Virus record (IMG/VR): IMGVR_UViG_3300009177_000038
Span: 1-62,628 of that record
DNA length: 62,628 nucleotides
Reading direction: 5' to 3' (one strand)
Origin: a virus
Below are positions 16,584 through 22,865 of the stretch, in pieces. The notes under the pieces were generated by a model. That model searched no databases, was not told the DNA's origin, and was given only the letters and a program-made list of their open reading frames with translations. The number at the start of each line of letters is the position of its first letter. Position 1 is the stretch's first letter. The position numbers were made by a program, and so were the translations under genes.

Positions 16584-17402
16584 ATGATCCAATTCATCAA
16601 AGCCGCATGGGCGTGGCTGCTCGCCATCGACCCCAACGTGCCATTCGCGCTGATCACCATCGCGGTGTTCGCGACCATCTACCTCGTACGCAAATTCGCA
16701 CCGCGACAGTGGGAATGGTTTGCCACTCTGCCCTTCCCGTTTCTGCAGAGCGATTCAGCGCTGCTCTGGAGCATTCTCAGCAAAGCTTGGCAATCGCTAC
16801 CCGGCCAATTGCTCGGCGCCGTCATGGCCGCGGTCTCGAGCGGCGTGAGCATCAAGACAGCGATTCTCGGCGTTCTATCCGGCGTCGTCGCTGCAGTCGC
16901 GCACGAAATCGCCAAGAACTACCGAGGCAACGTCGGCAAGGCCGCACCGAAGATCCCGCCCGCGCTCACGCTCGCGTTCCTCGCTGTGCTGCCGTTTTGC
17001 GTGGCGTCCTGCGCGGCGCTATCGGCCGTCGTCCCAATCCTCGCCGAGGTCGCGACCGTGGCCACCAATGCCGAGGCGGCGCTGGATGTCGTGTCGCAAG
17101 CGGCTGACACCTGGTTCATCTCGCATCCCGATGCAGCCAGGCAGGCCGCGATCGACCGCGCGATCGCCGAGTGTCGGCTCGCGCTCGTCGCAGCGACCGA
17201 AACCGCGCAGGGCGCCAAGGACCTCGACGAGCGCCAGGCTGACGCGGCCTTCGACGAGTTTCGAAAGGCCTATGCGGACCTCACGAAGCTTCTCACCGAT
17301 GCTGGCGTGCTTCGCGGAGGACGCTTCGCTGCATCGATCGACGGGCGCGCGCCACCCATCCCGCAACCACTTGCAATGCGGCACTTCGGAGGTGCGCGTT
17401 GA
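16584..17402 (+). CDS. Membrane protein at start of lysis region (holin candidate)
   Basis: A 272-residue protein with GGAGA before ATG 16584. Hydrophobic segments occur near residues 8-38 (AWAWLLAIDPNVPFALITIA), 75-105 (LLGAVMAAVSSGVSIKTAIL, then GVVAAVAHEIA) and 125-155 (LTLAFLAVLPFCVASCAALS, AVVPILAEVATVA). A helical, soluble C-terminal domain follows. It is the first gene of the block that encodes the lysozyme, so a holin role is plausible, although 272 residues is long for a holin and the C-terminal domain is unusual. Its stop overlaps the TTG start of the peptidase gene, so the two are translated together. Confidence 0.4.
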   Translation: MIQFIKAAWAWLLAIDPNVPFALITIAVFATIYLVRKFAPRQWEWFATLPFPFLQSDSALLWSILSKAWQSLPGQLLGAVMAAVSSGVSIKTAILGVLSGVVAAVAHEIAKNYRGNVGKAAPKIPPALTLAFLAVLPFCVASCAALSAVVPILAEVATVATNAEAALDVVSQAADTWFISHPDAARQAAIDRAIAECRLALVAATETAQGAKDLDERQADAAFDEFRKAYADLTKLLTDAGVLRGGRFAASIDGRAPPIPQPLAMRHFGGAR

Positions 17403-18226
17403 AACAGCTTGCCGCCCACCAGCGCCGCGAATGCCGGGGCTACAAGCCCGACGGTCCGAACGTCCAGAAGCGCGACTTCGCGCACTTGCGCGCAACGTTC
17501 GCGGCCTCCCTCCCCACCACTGTCGACCTTCGAGCGTTCGCGCCGGACGTGTTCGACCAAGGGCAAACCGGGAGCTGCACGGGTCACGCGATCGGCGGCG
17601 CGGTCACGTGCGCATTAGCGAAGGCAGAGATGCCGCTGGGCTTCGTCGCGAGCCCCGACTTCATCTACAAGCTCGAGCGGTGCCTCGAGCGAGTGAGTCG
17701 TGAGCCACTCACCGATTCCGGCGCCATGCCCGATGACGGCATCCGGGCGATCTCTCGCTACGGCGTGGTGCGGATGCGGGGGCCAACCTCCGACGGCCGC
17801 AACTCGGACGTCGAACTGGACGGCGTGAACGACGAGCCCGACTTCGGCTCTTTCGAGGCCGGCGCCAAGAAGCTGATCGTGGGCGCGTACGCGATTCTGT
17901 CGACGGGTAAGCAACGCGCGCGTGACGTCGCGTGGGCGCTCGCGCACGGCTTCACGGTGCCGGTCGCGGTCAGTGCGTCGAACGACACCTGGCAGGGCTG
18001 GGAACCCAGCGACGGCCCGCTCGGCGCGCAGCATCCGGTCGAACTCGATCACTACGTCTACATCGTCGGGTACCGGATGGACGCCGAAGGCAACTTCACA
18101 TTCATCATCCGGAACTCGTGGGGCACCGAGTGGGGCGACGGTGGCGACATCGAAACCACCGAAGCGTTCCTCGACCAGTGCGGGGACCTATACGCCATGC
18201 AAATCACCACCGAGGAGGCAGCATGA
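17399..18226 (+). CDS. Papain-family (C1) cysteine peptidase in the lysis region
   Basis: Start TTG at 17399 overlaps the previous stop (TTGA) and has GGAGGT a few bases upstream. All catalytic positions of C1 papain-like peptidases are visible in the 275-residue product: Q54 and C60 in DQGQTGSCTGHA, H218 in LDHYVYIVGYR, and N239 in IIRNSWGTEWGDGGD. No signal peptide or propeptide is evident. In a lysis cassette it could cut host envelope proteins or protein links in the matrix, or mature a virion protein. This is rare among phages, where lysis enzymes normally attack peptidoglycan. The fold assignment is firm; the role is inferred from position. Confidence 0.8.
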   Translation: MKQLAAHQRRECRGYKPDGPNVQKRDFAHLRATFAASLPTTVDLRAFAPDVFDQGQTGSCTGHAIGGAVTCALAKAEMPLGFVASPDFIYKLERCLERVSREPLTDSGAMPDDGIRAISRYGVVRMRGPTSDGRNSDVELDGVNDEPDFGSFEAGAKKLIVGAYAILSTGKQRARDVAWALAHGFTVPVAVSASNDTWQGWEPSDGPLGAQHPVELDHYVYIVGYRMDAEGNFTFIIRNSWGTEWGDGGDIETTEAFLDQCGDLYAMQITTEEAA

Positions 18227-18537
18227 AACTCGCTCTCGTAGTCATCGCGCTCGCGATGGCGTCGCAGTGCTCGCGCGCGCCAAACCCACCTGATCCCGGT
18301 CCGTCCCCAGCTCCAACACCGACGCCGAGCGGAGGCTCGGGGCCGACGACGCCGTGCGAGCAATACTGCGCGGCCCTGCTCGCAGTTGACTGCCCCGAGG
18401 GCCAGGCCGACAACTGCGTCAGCGCGTGCGAACGCGTGCGCGAAGACGACATCGTGGACCTGCGCGTCGACTGCGTGGTCTCGGCACACAGCCAGAGCGC
18501 GGTGCGCGCCTGCGGCTCGGTGCGGTGCCGACAATGA
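18223..18537 (+). CDS. Small Cys-rich lipoprotein
   Basis: ATG 18223 overlaps the peptidase stop (ATGA), with GAGGAGG before it. The 104-residue product has a type II signal (MKLALVVIALAMASQC-S), a Pro-rich spacer (PNPPDPGPSPAPTPTP) and a C-terminal domain with regularly spaced cysteines (CEQYCAALLAVDCPEG, DNCVSACERV, VDCVV, RACGSVRC). The Pro-rich linker after a lipobox resembles outer-membrane spanin subunits (Rz1-like), but the large Cys-rich domain is not typical. It is probably an envelope protein acting in lysis or exported with it. Confidence 0.6.
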   Translation: MKLALVVIALAMASQCSRAPNPPDPGPSPAPTPTPSGGSGPTTPCEQYCAALLAVDCPEGQADNCVSACERVREDDIVDLRVDCVVSAHSQSAVRACGSVRCRQ

Positions 18538-18749
18538 AGCGCGTGCTCTCGCTCCTGGCATTCGTCGCACTCGTCATCGCGATCGCCGCGGTGGTCGTCG
18601 CTTGTCAGCATCGAGACCCCACCTACCCGGGCCCAGGCTGGCCCGACGGCGGTCTCGGCCCCTACGAGCCGGGGCCGCTCGAAGGCCAGAAGCCCGACGC
18701 CGCGGCACCAGCTCCGAGTTCGAGCGCGGACGCGGCTGCACCGCGATGA
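18534..18749 (+). CDS. Small Pro-rich lipoprotein (outer-membrane spanin candidate)
   Basis: ATG 18534 overlaps the previous stop. The 71-residue product has a long hydrophobic signal (MKRVLSLLAFVALVIAIAAV) and lipobox VVAC-Q. A short Pro/Gly/Asp-rich mature part follows (YPGPGWPDGGLGPYEPGPLE) and ends in Ala/Pro. Short, Pro-rich lipoproteins beside an endolysin are typical Rz1-like outer-membrane spanins. The partner inner-membrane spanin could be the coiled-coil membrane protein at 20362, though that gene is not overlapping as usual. Confidence 0.5.
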   Translation: MKRVLSLLAFVALVIAIAAVVVACQHRDPTYPGPGWPDGGLGPYEPGPLEGQKPDAAAPAPSSSADAAAPR

Positions 18750-18859
18750 AGCCCTGGATCGCCGCCGTCGACGCCGTCGTGATTGGCGGCTGCGCGCTCT
18801 ACATCGGAGTGCTCTGGGTGCGTGGTGCGGTGCTGCGCGCTCGAGATCTCATTCGGTAA
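18746..18859 (+). CDS. 37-residue single-span membrane protein
   Basis: ATG 18746 overlaps the previous stop (ATGA). The product has one hydrophobic span (AAVDAVVIGGCALYIGVLWV) flanked by a short N-terminus and an Arg-rich C-terminus (RGAVLRARDLIR), so it is probably inserted with the C-terminus inside. A single-span protein in a lysis cassette may be a small holin, antiholin or pinholin. It is short, but overlap coupling and the clear membrane span support expression. Confidence 0.5.
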   Translation: MKPWIAAVDAVVIGGCALYIGVLWVRGAVLRARDLIR

Positions 18860-19009
18860 GTGGCCAGCGGCGGAGCTCACGCGACGCGCGAGGGCTATCC
18901 GGACACCGGGACTCGCACCGCTGGACCTCGCGTTAGTCACGGCTTGCCGCCGCGGCCGCACACCATTCGACCGGCATCGCTGCTGGTTGCGGAGAAAAGG
19001 AAAGAAACC

Positions 19010-19210
19010 ATGGGAAACTGGAACATCACGATCCGCGGAGTCGGCCGCCACCACAACGCAGATAAGCACCCGCACGACGCGAACATCATGACGGCGGAGT
19101 TCGTGCGCGCGCTCAAGGCCGCGGGTCACACGATCGTCGCCGCATCGATCACGCATGGCGGCGAGGATGACTTGACCAACGTGAAGCCGGAAGACTCGCC
19201 GAAGGGTTGA
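19010..19210 (+). CDS. Small protein of unknown function before the lysozyme gene
   Basis: The ATG at 19010 follows GGAGAAAAGGAAAG, a strong ribosome site, and is preferred over an open GTG-initiated extension from 18860. The 66-residue product (MGNWNITIRGVGRHHNADKH ...) is His/Asp-rich in the first half and contains a helix (AEFVRALKAAGHTIVAASIT). No family is recognised. The 150 bases before it (18860-19009) contain no other convincing feature. Confidence 0.5.
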   Translation: MGNWNITIRGVGRHHNADKHPHDANIMTAEFVRALKAAGHTIVAASITHGGEDDLTNVKPEDSPKG

Positions 19211-19302
19211 ACGCGGGCGCCGACCGCCTCGGGCAGCGCGGGCAGCTGTTCGAGGCGAACGCGCCCATGCAACGCGATGCCGCCCTCGAAGGGAATTGTC
19301 AC

Positions 19303-20100
19303 ATGCTGAATCAACCCGCTCGCCTACACGGCGTCGACGTCTCGCACCACCAAACGAGCGTCGATTGGGACAAGATCGCCAAGACGTCGCAATTCGCGTT
19401 CGTGCGTGCCACGTACGGCCGCACACGCGACCACCTGACCGTCCAGCACTGCGCGCGCGCTCGAGCGGCGGGACTTGCGGTCGGTCTCTACGCGTTCTTT
19501 CGCCCGAGCGAGCCCGTGCTAGACCAGTTCGACGCCATCTGCGCGCAGGCCGACGCAGCGGGCTACGGGGTGGGCGATATCATCCCCGCGCTCGACGTCG
19601 AGCTCGACCCGGTGCCGAAGTCGCAACCTGTGAGCCCGGACTGGCAGGCGGCCGTTCGCGAACTCACGACGTCGCTGGCGCGCTCGTTCGGTGACTGCCT
19701 GGTCTACATCACGCAGCGCGACTTCGGGCTGCTGGGCAAGCCCGCGTGGCTGCTCGAGCGGCCGCTGTGGGTCGCGCATTGGGGTGTCGGCTCGCCGGCA
19801 ACGCCAGCGGGGCGGCCGTGGGCGATTTGGCAGTATGCGGTCGGTCACTATGCGCCCGGGATTCCCGCCGTGCACCCCGAGGTCGTCGGCGCGATCGACC
19901 ACAACTACGCGATCGCTCCGCTGCCGCTCATCAAAGCCCCGAGCGTGAAGCCGCCGGACCCCGCGGATCCGAGCGTCGTCGCGGCCAGGCAGCTGCCGCT
20001 CGACGAGGGCATCAGCGGGCGCGCGGCCGAGAACATCCACGAGGACGAGGCCATACCCGATACCGAGCCCGGCAGCCCGCGTGGAAAGGGGCTCGCGTGA
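19303..20100 (+). CDS. GH25-family lysozyme (endolysin)
   Basis: ATG 19303 with GAAGGG at a suitable distance is preferred to an upstream TTG at 19207. The 265-residue product shows the glycoside hydrolase 25 pattern: GVDVSHHQ with D12, VDWDKIAKTSQFAFVRATYG, a TIM-barrel strand ending in ALDVELD (D98, E100, D102; the DxE pair is catalytic), GDCLVYI, WVAHWG and AIWQYAV, then DHNYAI near the end. These enzymes cut the MurNAc-GlcNAc bond of peptidoglycan. The last 45 residues form a polar tail. There is no signal peptide, so export needs the holin. Confidence 0.85.
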   Translation: MLNQPARLHGVDVSHHQTSVDWDKIAKTSQFAFVRATYGRTRDHLTVQHCARARAAGLAVGLYAFFRPSEPVLDQFDAICAQADAAGYGVGDIIPALDVELDPVPKSQPVSPDWQAAVRELTTSLARSFGDCLVYITQRDFGLLGKPAWLLERPLWVAHWGVGSPATPAGRPWAIWQYAVGHYAPGIPAVHPEVVGAIDHNYAIAPLPLIKAPSVKPPDPADPSVVAARQLPLDEGISGRAAENIHEDEAIPDTEPGSPRGKGLA

Positions 20101-20375
20101 GCGACGAGCGCGATCCGTCTGAGCGCGACACGGAGCCGCCGCGGCCCATCACGCTCGAAGAAGTCGAGGACAAGCTCATCGCGCTGTCAGAGGCATTGCA
20201 CAGCCCGGATGGCGTCGCGGCACGCCGGCACCGCGAAGTCATGCACGCGCTCGAGACGCTGAGCGACGGCGTGCTCGAGCTCACGCAACGCGTGTCCGCT
20301 ACCGAGGAGTGGCAGCGCAAGCGCGATGCAGAGCGCGAACTCGGACTGAACGGCAACGGACATGGCCCCACCTGA
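20097..20375 (+). CDS. Small coiled-coil protein of lysis region
   Basis: GTG at 20097 overlaps the lysozyme stop (GTGA), with GGAAAGGGG upstream. The 92-residue product is charged and helical (EEVEDKLIALSEALH, HREVMHALETLSDGVLELTQ), likely a coiled coil, and ends in a polar tail. No membrane segment is seen. It resembles the cytoplasmic partner proteins seen near phage lysis genes, but no family is recognised. It overlaps the next gene by 14 bases. Confidence 0.5.
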   Translation: MSDERDPSERDTEPPRPITLEEVEDKLIALSEALHSPDGVAARRHREVMHALETLSDGVLELTQRVSATEEWQRKRDAERELGLNGNGHGPT

Positions 20376-20889
20376 GCGACCACCGCGCCCGCCGCGCATC
20401 CCCGAGCCGCCCGCGCAGTCGAGCGGTCTGCCGCCCGGCGAGGCCGAGGTGATTTACCAGACGCTCCTCACGGTGAAGCGCGATCTCGGCGGTCAGGTCG
20501 CCGCGCTCGAGGGCAAGATGCTCGCCGGGCAGTCGGAGACGCGCGAGCAAGTCGCCGAGCTCGGTCAGCGCGTGACGACGCTCGAGAACACCGCTGCGGA
20601 CGCCCGTGGCCTCGCTGGCGACGTGCGCGCGCTCAACGCTGACGTGCGGCAGGCCCTCCAGCGCGATGTTGGGCAAGAACAGCGGCTCGGTGCGCTCGAG
20701 GCCGCCAGCAAGGCCGGCAGCGCAGCCGGGCATGAAGCCGCCCTCGTCGTCGGTCAGAGCCAGAACAAGCGCACCGCGATTGTCTCGCTCATCATCTCGG
20801 CTGTCGTCGCTGGCGCGCTCGAGTGGCTCTCCGCTCACGTTCACCCAACACCCGACAGGCCCGAGCCTACCTACCCTGCTCACAGCTGA
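20362..20889 (+). CDS. Coiled-coil protein with C-terminal membrane anchor (XhlA/i-spanin-like)
   Basis: A 175-residue protein starting inside the previous gene. It has a Pro-rich N-terminus, a long coiled coil from about residue 28 to 125 (VIYQTLLTVKRDLGGQVAAL, EQVAELGQRVTTLEN) and a hydrophobic span near residues 140-158 (IVSLIISAVVAGALEWLSA). Coiled coil plus a membrane segment at one end is the general design of inner-membrane spanins and XhlA-like proteins, though here the anchor is C-terminal. It is the last gene before the terminator, so it closes the late transcript. Confidence 0.5.
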   Translation: MAPPERPPRPPRIPEPPAQSSGLPPGEAEVIYQTLLTVKRDLGGQVAALEGKMLAGQSETREQVAELGQRVTTLENTAADARGLAGDVRALNADVRQALQRDVGQEQRLGALEAASKAGSAAGHEAALVVGQSQNKRTAIVSLIISAVVAGALEWLSAHVHPTPDRPEPTYPAHS

Positions 20890-20925
20890 TCGGTTACGAT
20901 CGAGCTTCCCTGGCCCGGATAGGCC

Positions 20926-20961
20926 AAAGCCCCTTCACCTTCGCCGGTGACGGGGCTTTTT
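20926..20961 (+). terminator. Rho-independent terminator after lysis region
   Basis: AAAGCCCC (20926-20933) and TCACC pair with GGTGA and GGGGCTTT (to 20959) around a TTCGCC loop, followed by a T-run interrupted once (TTTTTGCTTTTT). The hairpin is nearly perfect and very GC-rich. It lies 37 bases after the last lysis gene and marks the end of the rightward late operon. The sequence beyond is lower in GC and starts a new unit. Confidence 0.85.
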
Positions 20962-21080
20962 GCTTTTTGTGCGCTCAATCCGCGCGAAACCATTCCGAAA
21001 GGATGTGGGACGCACTCGATAGGTATTGGCAAAATGCCACAGATGCGTCTATCCACGAGCCAACAAGTAAGTCTATTCGG

Positions 21081-21518
21081 ATGGCGAAACCGACTGGCAC
21101 TAGAGGGGGCGGCAAGAAGGACGCTGAAACACAGCGACAAATCCCGCCCCTTCAAACCCAAATCACGTTTCAGGTATTCGACTTACTGAACCGAATCACC
21201 GATAGGTTTGGGATTCCCGCGGCCACACTGGTCCTTTGCCTTGGAACGGTATGGTTCTTCGGTGATGGGAAAACGCGAGTGGACTTTATCCGCGAAGTCC
21301 TGTTCGCAGATGTTACACAACATCGATATCTAAGCTGTTTTTTCGGCGGGCTCGTATTGTTCTGCATCTACGCAGCTCACGCAGCGAAGGCGCGCGCTGA
21401 TGCACAAGAGCAGGCAGAAATGCGTCGGGTTGCAAACGAAAAGAGTAGGCTCCAAGAACAGGCGCTTGGAACACCGCTTGGCCACTCAGTGCAGGAACCG
21501 CCGCAACTCCCGGAGTAA
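21081..21518 (+). CDS. Two-span membrane protein in low-GC cassette
   Basis: The frame is open from well upstream; ATG 21081 (or ATG 21003, which has GAAAGG with no spacing) is the likely start. The 145-residue product has a polar N-terminus, a span near VFDLLNRITDRFGIPAATLV/LCLGTVWFFG, and a second span YLSCFFGGLVLFCIYAAHAA. A charged helical C-terminus follows (AKARADAQEQAEMRRVANEK). No family is recognised. GC content is visibly lower (about 53% by eye) than in neighbouring genes, and it sits just after the late terminator. This suggests a recently acquired cargo gene. Confidence 0.5.
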   Translation: MAKPTGTRGGGKKDAETQRQIPPLQTQITFQVFDLLNRITDRFGIPAATLVLCLGTVWFFGDGKTRVDFIREVLFADVTQHRYLSCFFGGLVLFCIYAAHAAKARADAQEQAEMRRVANEKSRLQEQALGTPLGHSVQEPPQLPE

Positions 21519-21521
21519 CCC

Positions 21522-22040
21522 ATGACGTTTGCACTTGCTGCAGTCGCATCGATGTTCATGGCGTTTGCGTTGCGCCGTTGGCAGCGCGCGGAGATGAATG
21601 CTGCACGCTGGGCAATCTATCGCCTGCGCGATGAACTACGTTGGGACGCCATCACGAACCCTGGGCAGTTTTCAGAAGCTCTCTTCAAAGAGCTCGATGA
21701 AGCGCTCACTTCGTTCTGTGGGCTTTGCCAAGACGAATACGTGTCGCTTTGGATGTTCATCCCGGCTTACCTTAAGGTTCGTAAGCGAGACCGCAACGTA
21801 GCTACCGAATTCCAGCGGCAGCTCGGCACGGAGCGTAACCGCGAGCTCGCGCGTATCTACAATGCGGCGGCCACGCAAGTGACGCGCGTACTACTTTGGC
21901 GACACGTAGTTCTAGTGTGCGTGGCAACGCCAAGCATCGTAGGTGTGTACTTCTTGCTCCGGTGGTTTTCGGATCTTGGTCGACTCATGCTCGCCGCGCC
22001 CCGCAACGACTTCGCAAGCCGTTCTCACGCGCCCGCTTAA
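21522..22040 (+). CDS. Membrane protein with N- and C-terminal spans, low-GC cassette
   Basis: ATG 21522 follows the previous stop by 3 bases. The 172-residue product has an N-terminal hydrophobic helix (MTFALAAVASMFMAFALRRW), a soluble helical middle rich in aromatic residues (FCGLCQDEYVSLWMFIPAYL, with a CGLC pair), and a C-terminal span (HVVLVCVATPSIVGVYFLLR). No family is recognised. It shares low GC with the previous gene and may form a two-gene membrane system. Membrane cargo genes after the lysis operon often block superinfection, but no homology shows it here. Confidence 0.5.
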   Translation: MTFALAAVASMFMAFALRRWQRAEMNAARWAIYRLRDELRWDAITNPGQFSEALFKELDEALTSFCGLCQDEYVSLWMFIPAYLKVRKRDRNVATEFQRQLGTERNRELARIYNAAATQVTRVLLWRHVVLVCVATPSIVGVYFLLRWFSDLGRLMLAAPRNDFASRSHAPA

Positions 22041-22079
22041 AACGAGCAACTGCGACGCGGTGGCGGCCGAAGAGCGCGC

Positions 22080-22289
22080 ATGCACCACCTGATTTCGCTC
22101 GCCGATCTCGGCAACGGCAAATGGCGGCTCTTGCTCTGGCGCTCCGAGGCCCCGACCGCGTCCCCTCTCGAGCTCGACGCCGAGACCAGCGTCATCGTCG
22201 AGTTCGTGCAGCGGCTCCTCGATCCCTGCGAAACCCTGGCGATTCTCGAGCAGCGTTGCCCGCCGGACCCGGACGCTCTACCGAATTAG
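22080..22289 (+). CDS. Small unknown protein
   Basis: A 69-residue product from ATG 22080 (MHHLISLADLGNGKWRLLLW ...). It is acidic in the middle, helical (TSVIVEFVQRLLD), with two cysteines and a Pro-rich end. No ribosome site stands out. It stops 1 base before the next GTG, so it may be translated with that gene. No family is recognised. Confidence 0.4.
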   Translation: MHHLISLADLGNGKWRLLLWRSEAPTASPLELDAETSVIVEFVQRLLDPCETLAILEQRCPPDPDALPN

Positions 22290-22290
22290 G

Positions 22291-22671
22291 GTGCCGATCA
22301 ACACCCGCGACCAGCTGCCCCTGGAGTCATTGCGGGATTTGCTAGGCATCGTGCGCGCCATGTACGCGGCGTGGTGCGAGGCCGGCGCGGGACCGATCGA
22401 GCTCGACGAGCTGCTCGAGGTCGGCAAGCAGCTCCGCACGGCGCTCGACCTCGCCAGTAAGACGAAGCCCGGCACACTCGGGCACCGCGCAGCATGGCGA
22501 CACGCCGAAGCCGCGACGGAGCGCCTCGGCAAGCTCGTCGACCACCGGAGCTCAACGCAGGAACTCGTCGAAGCGGCGTCTCGGCGCGCGCTCGCGGGCA
22601 AGCCAGCACCGAAGCCAACAGATCCGACAGCGCGCGAGCAGAAGGCCGCTCATCGGCGCTCACGCGGCTAG
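22291..22671 (+). CDS. Helical protein of unknown function
   Basis: GTG 22291 starts 1 base after the previous stop. The 126-residue product is largely helical (LESLRDLLGIVRAMYAAW, IELDELLEVGKQLRTALDLA) with a basic, Ala/Pro-rich tail (KPTDPTAREQKAAHRRSRG) that may bind nucleic acid. It runs convergently into the leftward operon, sharing 4 bases with its last gene. No family is recognised. Confidence 0.45.
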   Translation: MPINTRDQLPLESLRDLLGIVRAMYAAWCEAGAGPIELDELLEVGKQLRTALDLASKTKPGTLGHRAAWRHAEAATERLGKLVDHRSSTQELVEAASRRALAGKPAPKPTDPTAREQKAAHRRSRG

Positions 22672-22856
22672 CGCCTCTTGCGTTTGCGCTTTGGCTTGCC
22701 GGCTTCACTGTCCGCGCGGCGCAGCGTCGCCTCAGCTCTGTCGAAGATCAACGCGAGAAGCGGCGAGACCTTGGCGCGCGATACGTTCAGGTGCGTGCCG
22801 TCGCCGAGTAGCACCATCAGATCGCCGGTCGTCGGATCCGCGTACCAGTAACCCAT
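22668..22856 (-). CDS. Small basic-tailed protein, last gene of leftward operon
   Basis: A 62-residue product from ATG 22856 (MGYWYADPTTGDLMVLLGDG ...) with a compact beta-like N-terminus, a helix and a strongly basic end (KPKRKRKRR). It sits 9 bases after the ParB-like gene and ends the leftward operon, overlapping the end of the convergent gene. A basic tail suggests nucleic-acid contact. No family is recognised. Confidence 0.45.
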   Translation of the reverse strand: MGYWYADPTTGDLMVLLGDGTHLNVSRAKVSPLLALIFDRAEATLRRADSEAGKPKRKRKRR

Positions 22857-22865
22857 GGAAGCGGC

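Noticed and set aside
18860-19009. GTG-started N-terminal extension of the small gene at 19010
   Set aside because: No ribosome site at 18860, whereas ATG 19010 has a strong one; the extension is Arg/Pro/Gly-rich as in noncoding GC-rich DNA.
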